From positions 1-34,171 of the forward strand of contig JAFNAV010000030.1 of the NCBI GenBank assembly GCA_017860345.1: a stretch of DNA of 34,171 bases. The letters run 5' to 3'. Of the stretch, positions 8,386-17,614 are shown piece by piece. This DNA comes from Bacteroidota bacterium. GTDB lineage: Bacteria; Bacteroidota; Bacteroidia; Bacteroidales; Paludibacteraceae. The notes below the pieces were generated by a model, which saw only the letters and a list, made by a program, of their open reading frames with translations, made no database searches and was not told the origin of the DNA. Position 1 is the stretch's first letter, and each line of letters starts with the position of its first letter. The position numbers and the translations under genes are program-made.

Positions 8386-11300
8386 TTAGAATCTGAGATT
8401 AAGACCCAAAGATATCACCCGACTCGGAGAATAATCATAATCTGTTCCTCCTGAAAAGTTATACTGAGGATCCATACCATCCAAATGTGAGAACAAATAC
8501 AAGTTATCACCAGACATAAACACACGCAGATTTTCAATCTTTGCCTTATTTAATAGTTTGGAAGACACGCTATAACCTAAGGTAATATTACGAATTGAAA
8601 GATACGATGCATCAATAAGATAACGATCATTTACAGTATATTTACCACCAAATTCTACTCGGGGTACATCAGTAATATCACCCGGTTTTTGCCAACGACG
8701 TAGTACGTTTTTGCTCCAGGTATCGCCAGTATATGCAATTTCCATAGCACCACGGTACAGACTTTCATAAATTTTACCTCCAATTGAATACGATGTTACA
8801 ACTGATAGATCAAATCCTTTATACTTGAAATCCATATTAATATTACCATATAATTTAGGGATACGACTTCCTAAATAGTACTTAGAATTAGCGGCTTTTG
8901 AATAATCGCTGGAAATATAATCATCTGAGATTTTATTGCCAGAAGCATCTTTATCGTAAACCCAATATAACTGAGCTCCTGTAGCTGGATCAACACCGGC
9001 AGATTTTGACATATAATATGTATTGAGTTCTTTTCCAACTTCAATTACACGCACACCAGATACAATCTGATTACTTTCTGCGGTCAATTTTAAAACCTTG
9101 TTTTTAACAAAACCACCCATTACTGTTGTATTCCAGGTAAAGTCTTTGGTTTTAAATATATCCCCTCCAACACTAAACTCAATACCTTTATTAACAATAT
9201 CACCAACATTAGCATTATAACCACTAAAACCTGTTGATAAAGCCATTGGGTAAGACAAAAGTAAGTCAGATGTTTTACGATTAAAATACTCCAGTTCTAC
9301 AGACAAACGTTTGTTGAACAATTTCGATTCAAAACCAACATTAAAATTACCATTCTTTTCCCATGTAATATTTTTGTTTTCTAACGATGATACTACAGCT
9401 CCTCCAAGTCCTGCATTAGGCCATGTCAAGCTATAGAAACTTTGCCATAAGTAATAATCAGAGCTACCACTTGAAGTAAGAATATCATCATTTCCCTGAA
9501 CACCATAACTTGCTCTAATAGCCAAAAGATTTACCCAATCAACTCCAGACATGAAATCTTCTTTTGTTACCTGCCAGTTTCCGCCTACCGACCAAAAGGT
9601 ACCCCAACGATTATCTTTATAAAAACGTGAAGAAGCATCTCTACGTATACTTCCGTCAATATAGTATTTTTCCTTATAATTATAGTTTACACGTCCAAGA
9701 TATGATTCAATTTTGTAATCAGTTTGATATGAATCAGCATCATCAACTGTTGTGGCAGGAGCCAATTCATATATCCCTTCTACAAGTCCACTTTTCTGTC
9801 CAGACAAAAAGTTATATTGACGAGCATAAGATTCGTGTCCGGCTAATACATCAAATGTATGATCGCCAAAAGTACGATTATATGTTAATAATTGATTGAA
9901 AGTATAGCTCATTAAGCGAGTAGATCTTTTTTCGATTACCCCACCTTTACTGGCAAAATTACCATGATACATATTATAATAATACATGATACTTTGTGCT
10001 CGATAATCCACACCAAGATTAACATTAAATTTCAATCCTTGAAAAATACCGTATTTTGAATCATCAGAACCTAATGTAATAGCTGTACGCGTACTAACAT
10101 TATCATTTTTTACATCAGACTTATCGTCATAAAGGGTTCCGATTGAACTGAAGTTACTAAGTTTTGGTCTTGTTATACCATAATCGAGTTGTTTTTCCCC
10201 TTGGCTATCTAATACATTAGCTCCAGTAGCGTCTTTCTTATACACCGGATAAATTGGAGCCATAAATTGTGCAGAATACCAAACGTTAGCATTACTGGTT
10301 CCATCATACATGGAGAAGTTTTGTTTACTTGTTGAAGCTGAAGTATTCAACGAAGCTTTCAACCAGTCCTTAACTTGATGATCAATATTACTACGAACAC
10401 TGAAACGCTCAAAATTTGTATTTTTCAAAACCCCTTCTTCGTTTAAATAACCTAACGAAAGCAAGTATGTTGTTTTATCTTTACCTCCAGAAAAAGATAA
10501 CTGGTATTCAGAACGAGGTGCATTATTGTTTGTAACTGCCTTCATCCAATCTTCGTTCCATGCAGAAGTAGCATCAGCTTGTACCTGCTCAGTTGATGGG
10601 TCAATCAAGGTAGACCATGTATAATTCTTAAAAGGGTTATAAATTTCACCTCCAAGAGTAGTTCCAATTTCCGCACGTGCTTGTGCACCAGCAGCATCCC
10701 ACGAATAGCCATTATTGAAAACATAGCCATTACGTAAAGCTTCATAAGTAAGTTGGGCAAATTCTTTCTGATTTACCATCTTATACGGTTTAATCGCACG
10801 GGTTGACCAACCATGAGTAACTTTAAGGTCGACAGTTCCTTGACTGTAAGCACCTTTTTTTGTAGTTATAATTACTACTCCGTTAGCACCACGAGCACCA
10901 TAAAGAGCTCCAGCAGATGCATCTTTTAGAACGCTCACACTTTCAATGTCATTTGGATTAATTGAACTTAAAGAGCCATCAAAAGGAATTCCGTCTACTA
11001 CATAAAGAGGTGAAGCAGATGCATTAATAGAAGCATAACCGCGCACACGGATTGAAGCACCATCACCAGGCTGTCCACCACCAGAAGTAGTCATAACGCC
11101 TGTTACCTGCCCATCAAGAGCCTTTGTAACATTTGACACATTACGATTACTTAATTTTTTCTTGTCAATCATAGCAGCCGACCCTGTAAATGAAGGTTTT
11201 TTAGAAGAACCATAAGCGGTTACAACAATTTCATCTAATTCCGATGAAAAGGTTTTAAGCTGCACAACCATTCCTGCTTTAGCTTCAACTTCTAAAGTTT

Positions 11301-11538
11301 CCATTCCGATAAAAGAAATTACCAGAATATTTTTGTTTGTTGGCACTGCAACGGAAAATTCTCCAGACACACCTGTAATTGTGCCTGTGGTAGTTCCTTT
11401 TACCATTACTGTTGCGCCAATAATCGGTTGCCCATCCTCTGCCGAGATTACTTTCCCGGAAATGGATTTTGACTGAGCATTAACCAAGCCCAAACTTACC
11501 ATAAAGAGGCAAGTCAATAAGAACGTAAGTTTTCTCAT
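8386..11538 (-). CDS. SusC/RagA-family TonB-dependent outer-membrane transporter
   Basis: I choose the ATG at 11538 (1050 residues) over the in-frame ATG at 11568, because the protein then starts MRKLTFLLTC like the left susC. The ten extra codons fall in the conserved leader. Order: signal peptide to about residue 21, carboxypeptidase-regulatory-like domain (about 25-110), TonB-box-like LDEIVVTAYG, plug domain with SIRVRGYASINASASPLYVVDG and AGALYGARGANGVVIITTKKG, then a 22-strand-type barrel ending in VISLGLNLRF. It forms the import channel with the SusD encoded 30 bases downstream, energised by TonB. A promoter lies at 11607-11637 and the operon terminator at 5864-5900. The protein is full length with no visible defect. 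Confidence 0.96.
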   Translation of the reverse strand: MRKLTFLLTCLFMVSLGLVNAQSKSISGKVISAEDGQPIIGATVMVKGTTTGTITGVSGEFSVAVPTNKNILVISFIGMETLEVEAKAGMVVQLKTFSSELDEIVVTAYGSSKKPSFTGSAAMIDKKKLSNRNVSNVTKALDGQVTGVMTTSGGGQPGDGASIRVRGYASINASASPLYVVDGIPFDGSLSSINPNDIESVSVLKDASAGALYGARGANGVVIITTKKGAYSQGTVDLKVTHGWSTRAIKPYKMVNQKEFAQLTYEALRNGYVFNNGYSWDAAGAQARAEIGTTLGGEIYNPFKNYTWSTLIDPSTEQVQADATSAWNEDWMKAVTNNNAPRSEYQLSFSGGKDKTTYLLSLGYLNEEGVLKNTNFERFSVRSNIDHQVKDWLKASLNTSASTSKQNFSMYDGTSNANVWYSAQFMAPIYPVYKKDATGANVLDSQGEKQLDYGITRPKLSNFSSIGTLYDDKSDVKNDNVSTRTAITLGSDDSKYGIFQGLKFNVNLGVDYRAQSIMYYYNMYHGNFASKGGVIEKRSTRLMSYTFNQLLTYNRTFGDHTFDVLAGHESYARQYNFLSGQKSGLVEGIYELAPATTVDDADSYQTDYKIESYLGRVNYNYKEKYYIDGSIRRDASSRFYKDNRWGTFWSVGGNWQVTKEDFMSGVDWVNLLAIRASYGVQGNDDILTSSGSSDYYLWQSFYSLTWPNAGLGGAVVSSLENKNITWEKNGNFNVGFESKLFNKRLSVELEYFNRKTSDLLLSYPMALSTGFSGYNANVGDIVNKGIEFSVGGDIFKTKDFTWNTTVMGGFVKNKVLKLTAESNQIVSGVRVIEVGKELNTYYMSKSAGVDPATGAQLYWVYDKDASGNKISDDYISSDYSKAANSKYYLGSRIPKLYGNINMDFKYKGFDLSVVTSYSIGGKIYESLYRGAMEIAYTGDTWSKNVLRRWQKPGDITDVPRVEFGGKYTVNDRYLIDASYLSIRNITLGYSVSSKLLNKAKIENLRVFMSGDNLYLFSHLDGMDPQYNFSGGTDYDYSPSRVISLGLNLRF

Positions 11539-11606
11539 AAATTTTACATTTTGTTTAATAATCTTCATTTTTTTACATTTTCAACACGTAATCTTTGTTA
11601 AGCTTG

Positions 11607-11637
11607 CAAATATATAGTAATAAAAACAAAAAAACAA
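11607..11637 (-). promoter_or_regulatory. Bacteroidetes-type promoter for the susCD operon
   Basis: On the minus strand TTG (11637-11635) is followed after exactly 20 bases by TATATTTG (11614-11607), 69 bases before the ATG. Spacing, the T-run after TTG and the distance to the start codon are the same as at the left susC. Confidence 0.68.
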
Positions 11638-11949
11638 GAGCTTTTTGCTCGTAAAACGAAATATTATTCATTTTTTTTTCGCCAAAAACAGCTTTCTAAC
11701 ATAAATTCGTCATTTTTACATAATTTAATGCTTTTATTTTGTTAGATAAATAGCTGTTTATCTGACATTTATTTTAGTCAACACAAATTCACATCATAAG
11801 TTTTAATAATAAAAAACATTTCTTGCTATAAATGTTTCATTTAATAAAAAAACCATATTATTATTTACTTTGTATTAACATCGGATAAAAAATCAAACAT
11901 CTATTTAGACAAATTGCTTAAGTTTGACAAAAAATTAGTTATCTGGCAT

Positions 11950-11985
11950 AAAAAAAGCATATCTATAACAAATACAGATATGCTT
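11950..11985 (-). terminator. Intrinsic terminator of the S9 peptidase gene
   Basis: AAGCATATCT (11955-11964) pairs perfectly with AGATATGCTT (11976-11985) across an 11-base loop. On the minus strand a T-run (11956-11951) follows. It lies 38 bases after the stop codon. Confidence 0.85.
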
Positions 11986-12023
11986 ATACAATGTGATACT
12001 CAGAAGAAGTTTTTTACTGCTTT

Positions 12024-14819
12024 TTATTCGGCATTTTCTAATCCGAAATACTGCCCCTTGCGGGAAGCAGGTATTCCATTTTTCATCCAGGCCGGCATAG
12101 GCTCAGCTTTCAAATAGTAATCGAAGTATTGCTGTAGTCGTATTGTGAGGTCTTTCATGTTGCGCCGTTCGGTAAGGTTGTGGTCTTCATCGTTGTATTG
12201 CAGCATCCACACCTTCTTCCCTAAACGACGTAGCGCCATAAAATATTCAATTCCCTGATACCAGGGAACAGCTCCGTCGGCATCGTTATGCATCATAAGT
12301 AGCGGCGTTTCTACTTTATCTGCTTTGAAAAGCGGCGAATTGGCAATATACAATTCGGGTGCTTCCCATAGCGTTTGTCCAATACGGCTCTGAGTATGCT
12401 CATACTGAAACTGTCTGCTGATACCTGTTCCCCAGCGTATGCCTCCGTAAGCGCTCGTCATGTTGGCCACCGGTGCACCCGCCCCTGCAGCCTTAAACAT
12501 ATTGGTGCGTGTTACCAGATACGCCACCTGATATCCACCCCAACTTTGTCCCTGAATGGCCATATTTTCTTTATCCACCCAGGCATTGCGAGCCAAGCTC
12601 TCGGCTCCGGATACTATACAATTGTAAGCACTCTCGCCGGGAAAACCGGTTTTATATACAATGTCGGGTACAAAAACCAAATATCCACGACTACAATAAA
12701 AAGATATATTTATAATGGAACGACTTGGCGATGGAGCATAGTGTGAGTAAAGCTTATCAGAGTTACGTTCGTAAAAATAAATCATTACAGGATATTTTTT
12801 GTTCGGGTCAAATCCTTCGGGCTTATATAGTAGTCCTTCAAGCAATGTTCCATCATAAGCAGTCCATTTTACAAGTTCAGCTGTACCCCAACTATAGTCT
12901 TTCATCTGCGGATTGATATCCGACAAGCGCTGTTCGTTTTTCCAGTCATCCGAAGTAACATACACATCGGGCGAAGTTTGGAAGTTTGCCTTTGAATAAG
13001 CAAATACATTGGCTTCTTTGGCTTTTTTCAATAAAGCAAATGTAAATCCGTCGAGTATATTCAAAGCAGGCTTAAACTGCCTGGTATTTTTAAGTGATAA
13101 ACGAGCATAGCCCTGTTTTTTTGTTGTTTTATCAAAAACACTCAACAACAGAGGTTCAGTTACGTCTATCAACTCCTTATCCTCAAGTCCGGGCTGCGCA
13201 GCCCGAGGGCCTCTGCGTTCTTTCAAACTAATGTAGCGATAAACCCGGGTTGTAGATCTACCCTCACCGCCAGTGACATTAACAGGCTTACCCCCATCAG
13301 TTGGGAGCGACCAAATATCATAACGATCATAAATAAGAATTGCCTTATCACCTTTTGTAAATCCGGCAACCCCATAAGGTTCGGGTAGTTGCGGCTCATC
13401 ATTTTCTTCATCCCAAAAATTCACTCCCAGATCTTTAGTCAAACAGCGAGTTGCAGCGCTGTAAATATCATATAAATACCATTGACTATCGGACAAATTA
13501 AACCAAAACAAGAATTTCCCATCGGGCGAAGCACTTATGGACGAGAAGCGTCCTGTTGCAACGGGAGTGCGTTTACCATCAGTTACCGACACCAACGATA
13601 GTTCTTTGGAATTTTGAGCATCCCATTGCGTAGATATAGTACTATTCGTATTATCCACAGAAAGCACCTGAGCAGAATTACCCTCATCCATCGTTCTTAC
13701 GAAATCAAAAAAAGAGCTGGTTAAGGGAATCAGCTCCCCCGACTTATCATTGTACGAAGCAAGACAAGTTCTTTTCAAATCGGTTTTCAGATTTTTCAGT
13801 TGTACAGGAGGAAGTTGCAAATCGGCATAATTCCACAGATCAAGTCCGGCGGTTTCAAACGAAACTAAAGTAGTATCTTTGGGCGCCTGTACAGGAGCTA
13901 TCCCTACAAATATACGGCTGCCATTTTTACTAAAGCCGGGGCGGCTATTTTCGTTCAGCGCCCAGCCTTCGGGCAAATTGGCTTTATAATCTTTGCTTAT
14001 AAGCACTTTTGCACTATCCAACCCACTGTGGAACAAACGCAACTCACATCTTTTAGTGCCTGAAGATACGGTATCCGTCGAAGTCAGAAAAAGTAATTTT
14101 TTACCTGTATCGTCAAATTCGGGCAATGAAATAAAGGCTTTTTTCTGAATAATTTTTATTGACTTTGAACCAACGACATCAAATAGCACGGCAGATGATT
14201 GTTTGGTAGTATCTTTTATTGTAACAACCAAAGACTTTCCGCTTTTATCAAAAGCATACTGATCAACATAACGGATAGTATCTTTTTTTTGAGTAGCAAA
14301 ATGATAAACAATAAGCGGCTTTCCTATCTCCTTGCGTTTGCGGTCGGCTTTTGATACGAGCGAAGTATCAGAGCTCAAAAAAGCCATCGTTGCCGAACTT
14401 TCATCGCCCATCAGATAAGAAACAACACCGGGATACCTGACAATTTTGCCGGTTTTAAGCGATACAACAGCAATTGAGTCCTTAGGCATATTCTCAGGCT
14501 TAGCTTTTTTTATTTTGGCCTTGCGTGTATCTTTAAAAAACGGTTTAATCAAACATACAGCATAAGCTTCATCAGGTGTAATTGTAGCGCTATATCCCCT
14601 GTCTATTGAGATTTCGACACCGGACTTTATTTTCTTCAGCACAAGCTTTCCGTCGCCCTCCTGAGGCTGAACTTCAAAAGAAACTATATTTCCTTTGTCC
14701 GAAACATAAAGATTGCCTATTTGTTTCCAACTATCGTACACCGAGTGATCTAATGGTTTTTTTTGAGCCTCAACCATAGTTAAGAGGCTAACAAAGATGC
14801 AAAGTAGTATCTGTTTCAT
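12024..14819 (-). CDS. Secreted S9 family (prolyl oligopeptidase-type) serine peptidase
   Basis: The 931-residue protein starts with a signal peptide (MKQILLCIFVSLLTMVEA). Residues about 30-620 are beta-rich repeats that read as the propeller that gates S9 enzymes. The C-terminal alpha/beta-hydrolase domain carries the triad: nucleophile S759 in GQSWGG, D848 in HNDADGAVP and H880 in DEDHNL. The enzyme should cleave peptides in the periplasm or at the surface, and family members often act as dipeptidyl or oligopeptidases. It has its own terminator and lies upstream of the susCD operon in the same direction. A 16-bp GC palindrome in the coding DNA (13190-13205) encodes part of a loop (GPRAAQPG). 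I see no clear promoter upstream. Confidence 0.93.
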   Translation of the reverse strand: MKQILLCIFVSLLTMVEAQKKPLDHSVYDSWKQIGNLYVSDKGNIVSFEVQPQEGDGKLVLKKIKSGVEISIDRGYSATITPDEAYAVCLIKPFFKDTRKAKIKKAKPENMPKDSIAVVSLKTGKIVRYPGVVSYLMGDESSATMAFLSSDTSLVSKADRKRKEIGKPLIVYHFATQKKDTIRYVDQYAFDKSGKSLVVTIKDTTKQSSAVLFDVVGSKSIKIIQKKAFISLPEFDDTGKKLLFLTSTDTVSSGTKRCELRLFHSGLDSAKVLISKDYKANLPEGWALNENSRPGFSKNGSRIFVGIAPVQAPKDTTLVSFETAGLDLWNYADLQLPPVQLKNLKTDLKRTCLASYNDKSGELIPLTSSFFDFVRTMDEGNSAQVLSVDNTNSTISTQWDAQNSKELSLVSVTDGKRTPVATGRFSSISASPDGKFLFWFNLSDSQWYLYDIYSAATRCLTKDLGVNFWDEENDEPQLPEPYGVAGFTKGDKAILIYDRYDIWSLPTDGGKPVNVTGGEGRSTTRVYRYISLKERRGPRAAQPGLEDKELIDVTEPLLLSVFDKTTKKQGYARLSLKNTRQFKPALNILDGFTFALLKKAKEANVFAYSKANFQTSPDVYVTSDDWKNEQRLSDINPQMKDYSWGTAELVKWTAYDGTLLEGLLYKPEGFDPNKKYPVMIYFYERNSDKLYSHYAPSPSRSIINISFYCSRGYLVFVPDIVYKTGFPGESAYNCIVSGAESLARNAWVDKENMAIQGQSWGGYQVAYLVTRTNMFKAAGAGAPVANMTSAYGGIRWGTGISRQFQYEHTQSRIGQTLWEAPELYIANSPLFKADKVETPLLMMHNDADGAVPWYQGIEYFMALRRLGKKVWMLQYNDEDHNLTERRNMKDLTIRLQQYFDYYLKAEPMPAWMKNGIPASRKGQYFGLENAE

Positions 14820-14984
14820 AAATTCTTTTTTTAATTTTCGTACAAAACCCGCATGGTCATTCTTACAGCTTTCGGAACAGCCTCCTGGCTTAGCTCTGCA
14901 CTCATGCTCGTTTCATGCGATTTTTTTTATGATTGTTTTAATGCACAAAATATCTAAAATATCAATTTCATTCTAACATGTAAA

Positions 14985-15024
14985 AACAAAAAACTCCGGT
15001 GAAAATTTATTCATCGGAGTTTTT
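14985..15024 (-). terminator. Terminator downstream of tRNA-Arg
   Basis: ACTCCG (14993-14998) pairs with CGGAGT (15015-15020). A further TGAA/TTCA pairing inside is separated from it by one mismatch. T-rich sequence follows on the minus strand (14992-14982), and a short T-run also follows on the plus strand. It ends the tRNA transcript a few bases after the encoded CCA. Confidence 0.8.
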
Positions 15025-15026
15025 CA

Positions 15027-15103
15027 TGGTGACCTCGACAGGATTCTAACCTGTAACCTTCTGATCCGTAGTCAGATGCTCTATACAGTTGAGCTACGAA
15101 GCC
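15027..15103 (-). tRNA. tRNA-Arg (anticodon ACG), CCA encoded
   Basis: On the minus strand the acceptor arm GGCTTCG pairs with CGAGGTC (two G-U pairs). The D-arm is TAGCTCAACTGTATAGAGCA. The anticodon arm is CTGA-CTACGGA-TCAG with anticodon ACG, and the T-arm contains GGTTAGAATCC. The discriminator is A, and CCA (15029-15027) is encoded. After A34-to-inosine editing this tRNA reads CGU, CGC and CGA. Confidence 0.96.
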
Positions 15104-15122
15104 GTTTTATGTTTTGCGAGTG

Positions 15123-15153
15123 CAAAGATAAGGGTATTTTCCATATCTGCAAA
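15123..15153 (-). promoter_or_regulatory. Promoter of tRNA-Arg
   Basis: On the minus strand TTTG (15153-15150) is followed after 19 bases by TATCTTTG (15130-15123). This is the best match to the Bacteroidetes TTTG / TAnnTTTG consensus in the window. It is placed about 20 bases before the tRNA 5' end. Confidence 0.75.
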
Positions 15154-15229
15154 GGAAAAACGGGAAAAATTCCTATTATTTACAAACATCATTTATTTGT
15201 ATCTAACAAACAGCCATTTACAAAAAACA

Positions 15230-17377
15230 TCAGGCTATAACAAAATCAAGTTGCTTTTTATCGAGATTGGCTTTAGCCACTTTGACTGTTAATTCGTCAC
15301 CTAATTGGTATCGTTTATGATATCTGCGTCCTACAAGGCAATAATTTTTATCATCAAAGGTATAATAATCGTCATCCAAATCCCGGATTGGAATCATTCC
15401 TTCGCACTTATTGGCCGTTAGTTCCACATAAATTCCCCACTCGGTAACGCCCGATATAACACCATCGAAGGTATAACCCAGATATGCCGACATAAATTCC
15501 ACTTGCTTGTATTTAATGGATGCCCGCTCGGCATTGGCCGCCAGTTGCTCCATATCTGAACTATGCTGACAAAGCTCTTCGTACTCCTGCTGGTTAACGC
15601 TTCGCCCTCCGGTGAGATAGCGTTCGAGTAAGCGGTGCACCATCATATCGGGATAGCGGCGTATGGGCGATGTAAAATGCGTGTAATAATCGAATGCCAA
15701 CCCGTAATGTCCGAGATTTTCGGTAGAATAAGCCGCCTTAGCCATAGACCGGATAGCCAGTGTTTCAATCAGGTTTTGCTCTTTTTTGCCCTGTACTTCG
15801 TCCAGTAAATGGTTGATAGCGCTGGAAACAGCCGTATTTTTACCTGTAGTTTTCAGGTTATAGCCAAACCGCTTGATAAATACGGAGAAATTTTGCAATT
15901 TATCCGGGTTAGGTACATCGTGGATACGATATACAAATGTTTTAGCCTTAAGCCCTTTACCCGGCTTGCCAATATGAGTAGCAGTAGTGCGGTTGGCCAG
16001 CAACATAAATTCCTCTATCATTTTATTAGCATCCTTTTGCTCTTTAAAGTAAACCGAGGTAGGCTTACCTTTATCATCAATTTCAAAACGAACTTCAACC
16101 CTGTCGAAAGCAATAGCTCCACTTGCAAAACGATTGTTACGCAGAACTTTAGCCAGCCTGTCAAGCGTAAGTATTTCCTGCTTAAAATCGCCCTCACCGG
16201 TTTCAATTACCTGCTGAGCTTCCTCATAAGTAAACCGGCGGTCGCTACGGATAACCGTTTTGGCAATCTCGTAATGCTTTACTTCAGCATTGTCATTCAT
16301 CTGAAAAATAACAGAGTAGGTCAGTTTATCTTCGTTGGGACGCAATGAACATATTCCATTAGACAGATGTTCAGGCAACATAGGAATGGTGCGGTCGACC
16401 AGATACACCGATGTAGCCCTGCTTTCGGCTTCTTTTTCGATAATGCTTCCGGGGCGCACATAGTGCGTTACATCTGCAATATGCACACCTACCTCCCACA
16501 GTCCGTTAGGTAATTTACGCAACGACAAAGCATCATCGAAGTCTTTGGCATCGCGCGGGTCAACGGTAAAAGTAGTAATGCTGCGCATATCTATCCGTTT
16601 TGCCACTTCGTCGGGAGTAATGCCAGCATCAATAAGGTCGGCAGCCCGCTCTACTTCTTCGGGATATTTGTAAGGCAAGCCAAACTCAGCTAAAATGGCA
16701 TGCATCTCGGCCGTATTATCACCCTTGTCGCCCAACACATCAATCACCTCACCTACGGGATTTTTCAGGTTTGGCTCCCATTCGAGCAAGCGCACCACAA
16801 CTTTTTGTCCGTTTCGCGCTCCTTTCAGTTTGCTTTTCGGGATAAAAATATCATTGGTCATCACCCGATTATCCGACAGCAGAAATGCGAAATTTTCCGA
16901 CACTTCCAGTATACCCACAAAAGTATCTTTAGCCCGTTTGATAATCTCCACCACTTCGCCCTCAGGACTTAAGCCTTTGCGTCGGGCATAGAGGAACACC
17001 TTTACCTTGTCGTTGAGCAGGGCGTGATTGGTTTTACGCTCTGGAATAAAAACGGGTTCGCCACCATCATCGGGTATCAGGTAGGTTTTCACTCCCTGAC
17101 GGTCAATAACTCCCGTAATATATCCACCCCGTGAATTTACCTTGAATTTGCCACGTGATATTTCCACCAGAAAATCTTCATCGAGCAGTTCGTACATCAA
17201 TTGATTGATAAATACGCGCTGCGATTCCGATTTTATATTGAGCAAATTAGCTATTTGCTTGTAGTCAAATGTTTTTTCAGTATTCTCGTTAAATACATTA
17301 ACAATATTCCTGATTAGTTCCGATTTTCGTATTTTAGTACTACCACCGGTATTTTTTTGTTTGCGTTTTTTAGCCAT
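15230..17377 (-). CDS. rnr: Ribonuclease R, 3'-5' exoribonuclease
   Basis: The 715-residue protein has the full RNase R domain order: an N-terminal winged helix (about 18-80), two cold-shock domains (about 83-215), the RNB catalytic domain (about 255-600) and a C-terminal S1 domain (about 626-715). The catalytic acid cluster TVDPRDAKDFDDA spans 271-283. D273, D279, D281 and D282 match the metal-binding Asp residues of E. coli RNase R. The later RNB motif FTSPIRRYPDMMVHRLL is intact. It degrades structured RNA processively from the 3' end (mRNA decay, rRNA quality control). The lysine-rich tail of the E. coli enzyme is missing, but the first eight residues are basic. It is encoded on its own, upstream of the tRNA gene, and I see no convincing promoter or terminator. 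Confidence 0.96.
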   Translation of the reverse strand: MAKKRKQKNTGGSTKIRKSELIRNIVNVFNENTEKTFDYKQIANLLNIKSESQRVFINQLMYELLDEDFLVEISRGKFKVNSRGGYITGVIDRQGVKTYLIPDDGGEPVFIPERKTNHALLNDKVKVFLYARRKGLSPEGEVVEIIKRAKDTFVGILEVSENFAFLLSDNRVMTNDIFIPKSKLKGARNGQKVVVRLLEWEPNLKNPVGEVIDVLGDKGDNTAEMHAILAEFGLPYKYPEEVERAADLIDAGITPDEVAKRIDMRSITTFTVDPRDAKDFDDALSLRKLPNGLWEVGVHIADVTHYVRPGSIIEKEAESRATSVYLVDRTIPMLPEHLSNGICSLRPNEDKLTYSVIFQMNDNAEVKHYEIAKTVIRSDRRFTYEEAQQVIETGEGDFKQEILTLDRLAKVLRNNRFASGAIAFDRVEVRFEIDDKGKPTSVYFKEQKDANKMIEEFMLLANRTTATHIGKPGKGLKAKTFVYRIHDVPNPDKLQNFSVFIKRFGYNLKTTGKNTAVSSAINHLLDEVQGKKEQNLIETLAIRSMAKAAYSTENLGHYGLAFDYYTHFTSPIRRYPDMMVHRLLERYLTGGRSVNQQEYEELCQHSSDMEQLAANAERASIKYKQVEFMSAYLGYTFDGVISGVTEWGIYVELTANKCEGMIPIRDLDDDYYTFDDKNYCLVGRRYHKRYQLGDELTVKVAKANLDKKQLDFVIA

Positions 17378-17614
17378 AATTTATAATTGATTTAATTGAG
17401 AGAGGGAACCCGTATTGGCAGTTTTATTATTTTAAAATTCTATTTGCTAAAATAACAAAGTCAGATTCAGCGAAGTTCATCTGATTTTGTCTATTTAACT
17501 TTACATTAACATCTACTTATATCGGCTATACCTATGCAATATACCTGAGCAGACAGCTACCAGAGATCAAACGCACCAGCAAAGAGAGCTCTAAGAAATG
17601 ATTAATTCCGGGCG

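Larger units (their letters stand above)
11539..12023. other. AT-rich intergenic region, 485 bp
   Basis: It contains the conserved susC leader and promoter (11539-11637) and the terminator of the S9 peptidase gene (11950-11985). The stretch 11640-11940 is over 70% A+T by eye. I see no gene or clear repeat in it. Confidence 0.65.

Noticed and set aside
11539..11568. Ten-codon N-terminal extension of the susCD-operon SusC
   Set aside because: It would put a charged segment before a complete signal peptide, and the same bases are conserved as untranslated leader at the left susC.
14831..14905. 24-codon minus-strand ORF just upstream of the S9 peptidase gene
   Set aside because: It has no ribosome-binding site and no codon or motif evidence. 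The local rise in GC content is noted but is not enough.
15809..16348. 179-codon plus-strand open frame
   Set aside because: It is antisense to the RNB domain of rnr and shows no family resemblance.
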